Origin: Fasciolopsis buskii
Lineage: Eukaryota > Platyhelminthes > Trematoda > Plagiorchiida > Fasciolidae
Direction of reading: 5' to 3'
Assembly: GCA_008360955.1 (NCBI GenBank)
Contig: LUCM01003443.1
Location: 186,001-250,000, forward strand
DNA: 64,000 nucleotides
The notes below the pieces were generated by a model. It did no database searches, was not told the DNA's origin, and saw only the letters and a list, made by a program, of their open reading frames with translations. The position numbers were made by a program, and so were the translations under genes. Shown here piece by piece: positions 45,780 through 58,984 of the stretch; the stretch's first letter is position 1, and each line of letters starts with the position of its first letter.

Positions 45780-48700
45780 TTTTATATTTGACCTGTTGGT
45801 TCTCTTTTTCTGTTTTGATTAGTTGGTCCTGTGAAGGAGCAGTCAAAACCATAGCATGTTTTGCGAGGTTAATGATTGCGAAAACTCATAGGAACTGAGC
45901 TGATATGTTTGGGCAATATGGGTTTACCGGTAGAGGTGGCAATGAGCCAACCCGTCGATTCTGTGAAAAATTTTATCGGGGCAGTTTTTTCAGTGGATTT
46001 CACTTCGAGTTATGGTCTCAGTATTTAAAGTTCCTTTTCAAATGGCCAAGTTGGCTTGTTTGGCTTTGCTAATTCAATGCTGTTTCATCCAACTCAAGGT
46101 CAGTGAGAGAGATCACGTGACTGGCGCTAACCGGTCACGACGTATTTAAAACACAGATTGCCGCACATGAAATCTCAGCACATAAGGTGACTAGCGGATG
46201 AGCCCAACTGAATCGTGAGTTCGCAGGAACAGTGATAGCCCAGACAATGGCTCTCACCCGACAATGAGGTACAATCATTTCACGAACGTCATGAGTAAAG
46301 GAGTATGCTACGGTTCGGAGGCGAATCAGTTACTTCACTCACCATTAGCTTTTTTCACTCACAGGTTTAGTTCACCAGCTATTCGTGGTAGTTTTGTTTT
46401 ACCATCAGCTTCATTAAAGAAACGTTGTATTCCGCATTTCATATGAACGCAGATATAATATCGCAAGACGAATTTTATAACGCATACACAATTGTTAATC
46501 CTACGAAAATCCAAGGGATAGAAATTACTATTAAAAGTTGTCTGCCTACTTATGTAGATCTTTTTATCCTGTTGTCACTCAACGCCATACCGGTTCGTGG
46601 GATGCACTCGGGCTGGATCAGCTAATCTTTTCAGTTTCGAGTCATTTGGACCGGCAACTACCAACGACATCCTCCTTCTACTTATGGGAACGGAAATTTT
46701 GAGCTGGAGAATGATCACAGGGCCGAAGGTCGATCGTGATGCAGTACTTCATTTTATTACGCACATTTTCGATGGGTATGCCTCAATGTCAAGATACCCA
46801 CTGATGATCGTAGAGCCAGTTCGTTATATTTGTTATACCTGACGATGCCTAAGTTTGTCCCAGGTGCTTTAAATTTCATGCACCCGGTCAGGTGTTCTAT
46901 CACTTTGATTTCCTTTTAACTGAGATAATTTATTCTTTTTTTTTCCTTTATTTTACGACCGGTTCACCAACGGTCACGGACAGATAAGTGTCACACATCA
47001 TTTGCACTAACTAACAAGGACGACGCATCCATCTTCTCGTGCATTGTGACTGCTTTTGACCCGGTAGAGTATTGTTAATTGAAATAGCGGCAAGGAATTT
47101 GACCAGTAGCATTAGGATGCAGATGCGGACTGTCAGTACTCATTGAATTAACTCCGACCAAAACCACGCAATCAAAGACATCGGGAAGTTTACGAAAACT
47201 GGAATACGCCTTGGTCTGTTAAAAAGCAGATGTTTAAATAAAAAGTACGGTAAATTCTCATTGGTGAAATATGTTCAGACTAGTGGCTCTTGGAGGATGT
47301 TTGAACTTCACATTCGCGTGTAACCACGGGTTTGACTGGCAGGCTGTATTCACGGACTGCAGCGAAGCGGTATTAGTCACGTGATTAGCAAGAAGACTCA
47401 CCATCCCCGGATTTGTCAATCTCCTTTTCATCGATGCTTTATAGTCCACTTGAAATCGCTATTTAGAATCCGATCAAGCTGGATGTTGTCCATCGCTTCC
47501 CCAAGTAGCTGATGTAACGGCGAATCGTGAATAAGCCTCCACGACGACCCGTGAATATTCTGAAATTTTGGACTTGATTAACTGTTCTATAGGGCATGAA
47601 GTTTTTACTTAACCCTCGGGCTGCCTCCCTATAACACAGAACCAAACTCTGATAACTAGAGTGTGATGAGACTGTCTTGATTTAAGGCTAAATAGTCTTT
47701 GCCTATTGTCTGCTTGTAAAATGACATCTTTACCCGGACTGGAATTGTCCGAAGGTAGTGCAATGGCTCCGGACCTTACCTAAATGAGGGCAAGAAAAAT
47801 ACTTCAACAAATATAATCGTGTAAGCATTTATTCACACGATACTCTCTCTCTTTATATATGTATATATACATAAATGTTTATGCATACATATTTTTCCAC
47901 TGAAAACTAGCGTACTTGGGCGAAACAACACAATACAAGGAATTTCCTAGGCTGAAATGCAGAAGATCGTCGGAGAGCTTTAAACAAATCGTCCTGCACG
48001 ATATGGGAAAACCAGGCACAATGACTAGTGCCATTGACCAGGACTTCGAGAAACCAAACGAAGCGATTTTTATTTTGCTTCGCTGGATCAATCGGACAGA
48101 ATATTCCACCCAGGCTAGAATTCGTAAGGGCGCACACACGAGTGCACAGACAGACAAATGTAAATACTGGAAACAATGAAACATTAGAGATATCACGGGT
48201 GAGTCTTATCAAATAGGACATGAGAGATTATTCACAGTTCAAAGAGTCTCGACGAAATCGGGAATTAAGATTAGCTGCCGACCTAAGAAAACTCCTCGTG
48301 TCATTAGGAAGTTGGAGGGTGTGCGATCATGTAATAACCAAAGAGCGGTCAAAACCCACATAATAAATGACTGGCTCATTCATAAAAAGTTCAGCTAGAA
48401 GATTAAGACGGTTTCCGAATCGTCCGAGGGATGGCAAAGTGTATGGCTAAACTCCACACGGGTAACTGATAAGCACTAGTGCTTAGGATTCGGTAAAACA
48501 AAAAAAGAATTTCGAATATAGGATAAATGTAGTTGTGTTCTGCATGAATCTCGCAACTTTGACCAAAACACCATTTATAATGGTACGATGCAGTTTATGA
48601 AGTTTAACTGACTAATTGAGAGCGAAGCCTTAGTTTACGGTAAGTAATGTCTAGTTTTTCTGACGTGGTCCAAAAAATCACGTTATCTAGGGCATGAACA

Positions 48701-51480
48701 ATCAATCACACATGATCATGCGATACTTTTCGGTTATTCTAGATTTATAAATTACAGAAATTCATCCTTATGGGCAGGACTTAGTTAAAATCATTGACCA
48801 AACAGTCAAGAACATATGAGGAAGCACCATTTCGTCCTCGTCTGTGACAGGCCCAAACCAAAACCAAACGACATATTTCCCTGTTTACCAGTAGTCTCTT
48901 GAGGTTGGACCGTAATCGTCAAGTGGTAATCGCCAAAATTCAACCGATGAAGTCTGACCATGCGCACGTTCTGACAGCGCAAACCAACTGACAACGTATG
49001 TCGCCTCTGATTATCGACCGTTAAATGATATCACGTCATGATTAGATCGCAAGACTGCAGACTAACTGAACCATGAAAGGAGCTTGCCAAACAACGAACA
49101 CAAATGATCTGATTTTCACAACGAAACAACTGTAATTACGTCAGATCAAAGACTATAAACAAAGCTGCCCCTTCAGGCGGGGCTCGGAAATTATGCGGAC
49201 GACAATCACGCATGTGTGAATATCCCCAAACTGACTGTCCAAGTTTTCCCTAAAGCAACGAGATTTGTATCCGTTTCATGTGAATGTTCTTCCTGGGGGT
49301 GGTTAGAAATGATGATTTTTGACAAGAATTAGACATGGCAGATTCGCAGTAGACAAGCAGTTTTACGACGATCACCGATGTGTTCACTTTCTCTGAACAT
49401 TTTGCGGCATGACATTCAATCGGAAAAGAACGCTAAGTCGAGCGAAAAATTTAAACGGACCGGCATGAAGACAGAAAAACCGACACAAAATGAAACTAGA
49501 AGAAGGGGAATTTTGTGAGATAAAATTAGAATCCAATTCGGCTCAACGTTCTATTTAATCAGCAACAGACTAGTTGGTTAATAAACAGTCGAACCTTTTG
49601 CTAGACAGCCCTGCGAGTTAATCCATCGAAACAAAGTAAATCCTTCTATCCGCTAGACCTTCACGTTTTCGTCCTGGTCCACCTAAGTCTGTAAAGTTTT
49701 GCTAATTACTCGGCACCTTTCTCATCCGTGGAAATTACTGAACTAATCTGGTTGAAACCGGGCACGTGGAGCAACTGGGCAGGCCGCGCCAAGACACTGG
49801 AGAATAAGACAGTCGGTCAGAATAATCACAAATTTCGTGACCAAAATTACAAACAACTTTAAGTACCATTGTTGACAGGTACAAACGAAAAAAACGGCAC
49901 ACTCGGTGTTTCTACTCTCAATGTTGCTTGTAGTTACAACTTGACTATACTCACTAGACATACGTCAAGTCGATCTAGTAAAGCAGTACCGTTGCGATAT
50001 TCCAGTGAAAGTTGTCTGTATGCGCGGCTTGTGACATAGGTAACTGAATCAAGTCGAACACATGCACACATACATAAACCCACGGTTGTGTTGAGGGCAC
50101 GGTACTATTGCCTGAGTGCCGTTTGAGTACGGTCAAATATAAACACAGCCACGAAATGACTCATTCATTTTAGACCGGGATGTGTGTAATGTTGACTAGA
50201 ATGCAGACGAAAGGTAGTGGACTGAGATCAATAGTTCAGCCGTGCATATGCACACATTACCGTAGTTTATTTTGCTTTAGAATGCCACAGTTATGCTTAG
50301 ATCACACATGCACCTACAAACTGATGAGTACAAAGGAGATGAACAAAACACTAAGCTCCAGGTCATGTACAACTGTAAGCATGTGAGGTATCATGTGATG
50401 ACAAACTGTTCATCACCCGCGTATGGACTAGAACATCAACGGCACATGTGAGAAAATGTTTGTTCTTTAGCTAGCCTAAGCCGATCGATTACATGTTCAT
50501 GCCGGTCTGCATTCTACACAATTTCAAGATGGAATTCAGAAAAAATAGCATTGGAATGTGAAATTTTAAAATGAATATGAATATGAGAACAAGAGACTGT
50601 GGCCAATCTCGTTCTTCTCCGGTACGTCTCATTGGTCAATTGAGCACATCAATCAATAGCCCATGATTGGTCACATGTCTTCTCAGACTCCTCGTGAAAA
50701 GAACTTGGCCAGACCTCAATTGGGCATCGCGTGAACAGGTGAACGGACGTTAATCGTATTGTGATGCTCCGTTGTTTGGCGATTTGTCCGAGATTACTAA
50801 ACTGCAAGAAGACAGGTAAACCCCAACATCGGGTCCTCATTCCCGACGGTTTTGGACTAGCAAATGTATTTCGATCATTTAGTAGGTTGTATTTGTTTAG
50901 CAATTGTTGAGCTACAAATATAACTGATAAACAAGCATACCAGGGAAATGAAACCAAATGGACTAATCGAGTTTATTGACTAACTGTTCTAATCCAATCC
51001 TCGGTTTGCCTAGTCGGCTAGTGCACACTATTTGTTCTCGTCAGTGTCCAATAGGTCCGTAACCAATTTACCCCACAGATATTTAGCTGCTAACCGTAAT
51101 TATTTATGAAGAAGGCAAAATCTGAGCATCCTTAATTCCATCATTAGGGTACATTCATTTGCAATTATATAATGAAAGTATTTGTCTAGTGCATTTGGTC
51201 CGATGACGATAGTATACGACGGCCTAGTAGATGTTTTTATACGAGGACTTCGAGAGACGCAAATAAACGATGATTTTTGTATGGTTCCATTCGGGTCAAG
51301 GTCTACGGATTCTCACGTCTAAATAATGACATCATTTTCTGTCTTATAGCACGTGACAAGTCCTAATTAGTTATTCTTCAATATCCCCTAGAGGTTGATT
51401 TTTCCGAAGTATCTGCGAGACACAAATGCCCAATAGTACAGATGATCAGTTGAACTACTGTGTACTCATTCGGAAGCTCC
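45780..51480. other. Unassigned non-coding DNA
   Basis: No gene or element is recognised. A CT/TA-rich simple tract lies at about 47845-47890. Open frames here (for example 46597-46842 plus, 47463-47645 minus, 47879-48196 minus) have no reliable motif. Confidence 0.4.
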
Positions 51481-51485
51481 GGGGT

Positions 51486-51509
51486 ATTCACGATATTCAC
51501 GATATTCAT
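51486..51509. repeat. Short tandem repeat of a 9-bp unit
   Basis: ATTCACGAT occurs twice in a row followed by a partial third unit (ATTCATC). A minor tandem repeat. Confidence 0.8.
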
Positions 51510-54500
51510 CAAAAGATGCTATATGATCCAACCGCCTAGAATGAAAACTGTTTCGACTGATGACCACAGGACCAGTCAATGGAAGTGAAATGCTGATTAG
51601 AAGCTGAATTGATGCAGTTACTTCGTGGATTAGCCGAACTCAGAAGAATTACCGCAGTACCCCCATCCATGAGATTGGCTAACAGTGTACACAACTTCAG
51701 GAAACCGCCTGAGTAAACGAGCCAGGTAAGTTACATTTATCGCAGTGTTTCCCTGTAGCACACTTGGAATCTGTGCGAAATTAGACATGAAACGAATCTT
51801 GTCCAAAACCGAATTTCGAAAGCATACCTAATCTTTTATCGCCCCTTAAACGTGGGTACATACTCACGTTTAATTTCCACATGGCGAAAATTAAAATCAC
51901 GTGAGATGGTCTCCAGGGTTGTGGTAAAACAGCAGTCTGTCGGTTGACAGTTGCGATCCGTAATACTCGTCAAATGAAGATCGCTTTTGAGCATTGATAA
52001 ATGTATTCACCATGGGTTGCATGTAGACATCAGGTTGGAACTTCAACGCTGTCACGCTCGAAGTCCAGCGGATGGCGACAAAGAATGCTTCAGCCCCATC
52101 ACGTCGGGCACACTCTCTTTTTGGAAATACCAGCTGATATGGTACGAACTTTGCACCCAAACTAAATGCATCTGGTTTATTTAGGCCTTATGCCAAAACG
52201 CGCTGACTACTGGGTAAAATGTGAAGAACGTTTTCGTCTGAACAGAACGGTCATTAGATGAAACTGGTGATAGAACGCTCCAAATGCATGGAACCCCTCG
52301 CGGCAATTTGTCATCACACCGACAATATAGAAAGCTGGCAAATATCGAATAACGTCCGTTTGTTTTGTACTTCGACCCGGTATGTTTGTATGATTTGTTC
52401 TCCTCCGTATATATTTATTTTCCTCCCAACTTACCTCCTTCGTACCATGAGTTGCGGGGCAGTTGTTACGTTTTTGCCCGGAAAGTAGCTATTACATATT
52501 GGCCGCGGGAAATCGTCCTATAATGTCTATTGTTTTATTTTTTAGGCGGCAAAACCGACGGCGGCGTCTGTCAGCGTGGGATGCCAGATAGCTTCCCATA
52601 CATTTCGTACGAATCGTGTCTGGGAACACTAAACTCGTTCATACACGGACGTTTGAGACCAACTGAGCAGCTGTACAAACGGGTCAATTAAATGAATATC
52701 GTGTCTTCACAACGGCCCGGAGACACCGTTTTCGACTACTTTTAACTCCCTATAGCCCGATCGTGTCATGCACAGACATCAAGCCAAATTAGTAGAACCA
52801 TTTTGTACTCTGACACCAAGCCACATAATAATTTATAATGGATATCCAGTAAAAATTACAAATCTTTCGAATGATTGCATCCATTTGCAGCATCTTATCA
52901 TAGTTGACGGCTTCTTTAGAAACGCTATGGCTTCTTCTGAAATATACTCATTTATTATATGGGATACTGATGTCACTCTTACACAATGCTTCCGTGAATC
53001 GTATCAGTTGAACGTGTATTTTTCTTGCCGTTAATGATTCCGTCGTTGTTAGCCCCACACTGTACATGTTGTTTTAAACAAACAAACTATCATTAGTTTA
53101 CCTTTTTCAAATCATTTATACCGTTACGTGATGCCGAGGCACCGTGACAGGATGTCTCACGTGCAGCATATGGCCGCCAAATTTGGTATGCATTGGGATA
53201 GGCATGTTTTTTCATGTTGCATTAATAGTTTCATATTTGAAGCACAAATATCGTGCTTCTTTGAATGTGCATGCAGACTTGCACGGGAACATGTACATGT
53301 ACACGCATCAACGACTAGCATCGTTCGCGGGAGTGTTTTTAATTTATCTACGGGATTTCAGTAACCAATGGATGTGATGGAGGCAGTGGGGCACACATAA
53401 GCAACTGTTTTTGTGACTGCACTACGTGATAAGGTTCTCCGAAAAGAATTCCATAGCCATAGTCCAGAGTATTTAGATTGTGGATCGCATAGCGGTGCGT
53501 TGGCCGAGTGCTAACAGTTTCGGGACTTGGAAGAAAACGTCACTAATTGGTAACATACTGCCCGAAACATTGCCGGAAGGCGCGTTTATGGAGTCGTGGC
53601 ACTCTGGTAAGCTTACCTTTGTAGTAAGACGCTGTAGACCTTTTCGATGATATATTTCTCTTCGGAAGAAATTTGTTAGACCAGGCTGTGACATCCAAAG
53701 AGGAAAAAACATTATCGAAGATCTCTATCGGACAGAGATACCTTGTCAGCAAAAGCCAAGACACTTTGGTACTGTCCAACTCAGTAGACGTCTGAAACGT
53801 TACGTATTTGAAGACAACTCATCACGGGAATGGAAAAATTCACAGGAGTGCCAACTACGCACCACCGACTCCGCCGCCACTGATATGCCTAGTAGTAAAC
53901 TTGTTTATGTGAGCGTTCAATTTGATTGTGAAGATGTCCCTTCCAGCGATCACCACTCAAGGCACATGGCTTTGATTCCAGCGTTGCCAGGTCATTTTCA
54001 GTGTTATCCACGACCGTACACTTGGGTAACTCAACTAATTTAACAAGTCATCATGATCTTTCAACACCACGGCTGCTTTTGATCATGCGGTAATGAATAA
54101 TCATTACTAGTTTTGACCCTGACCAATTCAGAGCACTAATTTTCAGTTAAATATTCATCTTTGATGTTCCCTCCCAGCAGTCTTGCAGGATGCTTTACAG
54201 AATTTATGGGAGCTGATGAGCAAATTCGCTCAACTATTCAGTCTGCCATTGAACCTCCAAATTCGCACAGACATGAAACCTTGTGGATTCACAAAATCGC
54301 AATGATGTGCTCCTACCCACGGAGGCACACAACGAATTAGCAAGTTCCTTAGTTCAAATGGCCCTATGTTAAGGTGGATACATCGGAAGGATATCTTTGC
54401 CGCGGTACATCCGCAACATTACACAGTACGGTGGTTTTGGCAAACTGTTGATTAGACAATCGGACGGACAAGACAGTGTCCAAGCACAGGATGATTGCAA

Positions 54501-57500
54501 CAGTCACAAGTAAGGTTGTCAAATATATAATTTTTGCAAAAAATAAATGCCATTCGATTCATACAAAGCGGTTTGCGGAGCAACCAGTAGGTAAGATAGA
54601 CAAATATGTTAAATACTGGTTTATCAATCCCCGGGGGTCTAGATGAAGCATGACGAATCCGCAGGTAAATGAACCAATACACATTTGGCAAAATTATTTA
54701 TACGTGCTTGTGTAGGTAGAGGCCGACTGGATATAGATCATGCTGTAAGAGTATGTATATAAATATATATATATATATGCCCACGATTACACAATATTTT
54801 ATTTAGAAATGTCTACCAGCGAAAGGTCGATATATACCCATGTATGCATATTTGCATACATATATATGCATTTACATGCATATAAAAATATGGTTGTTTT
54901 TGCACGCATATTAGTATGCTTTGACATATACATAAATCTAAGAGTTTCTTCTATAAGTCACCTAAAAACGATAATGAATTTGACGTGTACGGTTACAGAT
55001 AACAGGACTTTGAGTGACCGGAAATGTTGAATTCGATGTACAAATAAACCGTCAACACAACAATATCTCAGATCTCATGAAATCTGATTTTGAACAGGCA
55101 GCCGAATGAAATTACTACAAGGTAACTTTGGGAGACCCGTCAGCAAAAGAGCAAAATTATACGTCTGTAGAATACATGCTATTCATGTCCTCAATCTCCG
55201 GTCGATTTTAAAAGCAACTGATTGGTAAAATAAGGTTTAAGTTTGCATGAACGGAGGCTGAGTTATAAAATAGCGGAATACATGATTTGGAGACAAAAGG
55301 AAATGACCGATTTCTGGCGATTTTCTTCTCACGTTTGGTTAACCCAACGCGGTCCTAAATGGGCACCAATTTGACGTGTCAAACTACTCGATGGCCAAGT
55401 GTTACTTTAACTTTCGAAGGTTTTCCAAACATAAACTGCTAAGTGCTCGTTTGAGAACGACCTCAAAAATTCATTCATAACAAACCATTTTAATTTTATT
55501 TAGGAATTTCTCTAATAGAAAAACGTTTTGTTCATTTTCGGGAAGGTATTTTTTTTTAATTGTATGCAGTACAATCTAGATTTAGTACCCACTCTCCTCG
55601 ATTCTGTGAGTGCAGCAAGCCCTTAGGTCCAGTCATTGTGTTCGTTTGTGGCATTTTTTAGGCTTTCAGGTTCTTCTCCAGTCAGATCGATGGATAGACT
55701 GACTTGCATTGACTGTGACTGAACTGGTTTGGGATTGCATTGCAAAGTTCTGGCCGACCTACGGATGTACCTCGTGTTCAGTCAGTACTTACTGCTATTT
55801 TGAGGATCCTGTCCGTTAATTCTAGCTTATTCATTGGTCTTCGGCCGGTGATTTGGAATATCACATGATCATAATTACCTTTTGCTAATATTTTTCCTTA
55901 TTTGCGATCTGATAAGGTTCTGTTTGCCAAGGTGAAAAACAGTTTACTCGATCAGTGTTTTGATCTGATTTACGTACCCTATTAAGTGTCGACATTTATT
56001 TCTTGTTAACCGTTTACGACAAAATTAGCCAGATTTGGCCTGCCGGACGCTATAACCAACAACAGCGATTGGGATGGGTATCGTCCGCGTTAAATGTCAC
56101 TGTGTACTGTTTGTGAAGACCTCACTTTGTGGAAACGTCGAATTTTATGTCTCGAGGCCAACTACACGCCTACTGTTGGTGTTGTAGTGAACTAAGATAA
56201 CGTGATTAACAACAACGAAACTGAGAATGCAAAGAGAACTAAATGATTACAATTTTGGGTATGCACCTAGTAAGGAGTTTTGATAGAACCGCTGCAATGT
56301 GCCCTTAGAGGTTGATTCTTATCAGATCATGTCTGCTTGTGAACCAGTCGATTCAACATCTGGTCTGTGATGATCATCCGTTTATCAAATTCCTGGCCAA
56401 GTTTTGGGGGTGAAGTGACACTTAACTGACTGATTCATATGCTTCTTTGTATGCGCCTCTGTGGCTAGGTCTTTTATGTTTATATGGGTAAGTATGTATC
56501 AACCGCTGAACGGTAAACGTCATCGGTTGTGTTTTGCCGTTCATCGAGACCACATTACCGGATTACAAATGAACATATAAAAAATGAGAAATGCACAGGT
56601 GTTGTGATCATTTGATTATGCATCAAATTGTTGAATAACTTCCATTCCGTAATAGTAACATGGATTTTATGGATAGTTTAAGTGTAGATTTATCACAATG
56701 TCCAAAATGGGGTTGTGACATTCACGTAGATTTACAGCTGTTTGTAGATGACCAAGTTCTATTGTGCAAAATGGTTCACAATATACCCTAACAAATTGAT
56801 TATTCATTACAACTTAGTGTATGGAGTTGGATTGTTTTAAGGTTCGAGTTCACGGAATCGCCTGTGATCATTCCAATTAGGTTCCAGACCGATCGCAAAA
56901 AAAGTCAATTTTTTACTGATTTGTTAATCTGGTCTCAACTTTTGCACAGCAATTTGCACAGTCAAACGTAATCGTTACTAAATCGTTACAGATTAGCCAA
57001 AATGATATTACGAAATTTTAGCTGAAGTAATCAACAGTACAATTTCAGCACCTTCACGGGGAGTGCAGGTTATTCGCGCTTGTGACCTAAGTTAATGGGC
57101 AACAATCCAACGGTTTCAACAATTTCGCGAACCTCAGAAGACAGTATTCACATAGATGACAGTTTTATTACAAAAAGAGTTTTGGTGGTTATGTGGTAAC
57201 TCTACACCCAGGCGAGCGGAACCGAGAATCCAATCATCTGCAATCCCAGTAGTCTAACCGTCGTGTTTCACTTGGAGGACCCCAATGGAATTTGTAACAC
57301 GGGAACAAACAGTATCGGCAGCAGTGCGATATCGAAGTACAGACAAACTCCCCAGGGTTAAGTTACAGTAATTTAGTAATATGTTCAAGTATTTTAGCAA
57401 AAATGCAGCCAAACGCAGTCATCTGTAAATAGATACACATTTAAAACCAAGTCGATCGTTGCACAAACTAGTGTAAGTTAGAATATGTATTGTTGTAATC

Positions 57501-58190
57501 GTCGCTCCAAAACAAGCTGCAGCATCCACATTGGCAATGAAGCGGCTTCTAAAAGTAGCTTTGTTCTAAAAATGTAAACTATCTGTGGTCCTGAGGAAGT
57601 GGTTCAAAGTATTGATTGTCTGTCGTCTAGCTGACAGTATGAAGAGTCGGCACCCGTAAGGCCAGTTCTCTAGCTCAGCATACAAGTCAATTTTTGGAAA
57701 TAGTGAAATCGTACTGAACTAAGACAAAGACATTTTTAGGATGAATGCTTTCCTACACATCTCCGTTTCAAAGTGTTCACATTTTTGTATGAATAATAAA
57801 ATTTATTCCCCCTCCTGCATCCGTGTAAAGTTATAATCACCAGTGTAGATTTAATCAAGATTGACATTCGGTTGGAAGAAAATTTTTTCTTGTCCATGTT
57901 TTGATGACACTAAGGATCGCCATCAGTCGTTTTGTACGTATGGCTTTGTGGATGGCATGTCACTGGATTTAATGAGCACATCATTTCACAGTATTGGTTT
58001 TAACTCTGCATCGGTTTCTTTAAGAGAACCACACACGCTGTGCCAATCTCGCACAAGCTCGAATCACTTCGTTTCTGTACCGTCACTCCTTTTCTGCATT
58101 CGATAAGGAATATGAAGTGCCAGGAGAATCTTCCGGCGAGTACATTGGTGTAAACGTCATCCGTAACCTTGGTTGAGCAGACTGTTTTGA
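51510..58190. other. Unassigned non-coding DNA
   Basis: No gene or element is recognised. A plus-strand frame from about 53649 to 54041 is open for roughly 130 codons without a usable start codon, but such a length is expected by chance. TA-rich simple tracts occur at 54755-54780 and a TGCATA-rich cluster at 54841-54885. Confidence 0.4.
54755..54885. repeat. TA tract and TGCATA-rich cluster
   Basis: An alternating AT run (54763-54778), then within 70 bp several palindromic TGCATA or GCATAC words (TATGCATATTTGCATAC, TATATGCATTTACATGCATA). Simple sequence without coding value. Confidence 0.75.
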
Positions 58191-58199
58191 CGATCCTTC

Positions 58200-58320
58200 T
58201 TACGGTCAGAGGACTAGACGTTTTCACCTTTCCTGACCAGCGCTGATCAATCTGCAACATTACAATATTTGAACCCGGAGTTGGAGGATTTGAACCCTCC
58301 GGTGAACGGGGGAAATCCTC
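58200..58320 (-). mobile_element. Probable degraded SINE-A head, minus strand
   Basis: The minus-strand reading gives GGAGGGTTCAAATCCTCCAA (a B box GGTTCAAATCC in a self-complementary context) followed by a diverged segment with GCGCTGGTCAGG. SINE-A reads GGTTCGAATCCTCCCACCGC at this place. The resemblance stops after about 30 bp, so this is tentative. Confidence 0.4.
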
Positions 58321-58769
58321 ATTTGACAACATTCATGTGGCCGAGCTCCGTTTCTGGAAATCACCTATACTGTTCCTCCTTGTTTCTTACCTGTCCGATT
58401 TTATGTCCTCCGTCTTACATTCCATACTGCTTGCGATTGATTTTCAACTTATCTGGTGTCTCACTCATCTATCGTGAATCATTGGAATCACCCACTCTAG
58501 GGTTACCCAATAATACAAGTCATACTTAACATTAATTTAACTAAAAGGATGCTCCTCGTACCTTGGGTATTATTTGAGTAGCAAACATTCAGTCGGTCAC
58601 ACGAGCAAGTATCTCAGAGAGATGTAGAACTGTAACAGAGAATCGGCAGACCAGAAGTGTTTGTCCCGTAGAGTTGCTTGCAATCACCGTCCCGAGTGCC
58701 CTCACGTTCCAACTGTATTCCGCTGTCTGTAGTTTGTCTCTTGTTGGTTTATACTTACTCTCTGTTCCT

Positions 58770-58800
58770 CTCTCTCTCGATATATATATACGTATATTTT
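58770..58800. repeat. CT and TA simple-sequence tract
   Basis: A CTCTCTC run followed by alternating TA with one CG interruption. It lies at the 3' end of the reversed repeat-C copy, as a TA tract does beside copy 61600-61712. Confidence 0.75.
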
Positions 58801-58844
58801 TGCTTTCAGTAGTATATTTTGCATGCGGTTGAATGAACAAAGTC

Positions 58845-58980
58845 CCCCCAGAAGCACACGACCGCTTATTGCCGCTCATCAGGAATGCGTACCCGGTGAT
58901 CCCCCATCTAGCAATCAGTATTCGTGTGTACTCGCTTGTTAGTTTCTCGTTGGAATCTCATTCGAATCACCAAAAGCGTG
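58845..58980 (-). repeat. Repeat-C copy 3, minus strand
   Basis: The minus-strand reading gives ATTCGAATGAGATTCCAACG, GGGTACGCATTCCTGATGAG, CGGCAATAAGCGGTCGTGTG, then CTTCTGGGGGGACTTTGTTC. The order and spacing match 29505-29655, including the 5' ATTCGAATGAGATTC block, which shows that the repeat extends at least 130 bp. Confidence 0.7.
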
Positions 58981-58984
58981 AATG

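Noticed and set aside
53490..53520. tRNA-like A-box sequence (GCGGTGCGTTGGCCGAGTGC)
   Set aside because: No B box or SINE body follows, so the match is too short to support an element.
53649..54041. Plus-strand stop-free frame of about 130 codons
   Set aside because: Frames of this length are expected several times by chance in 64 kb, and no domain or convincing splice sites were seen.
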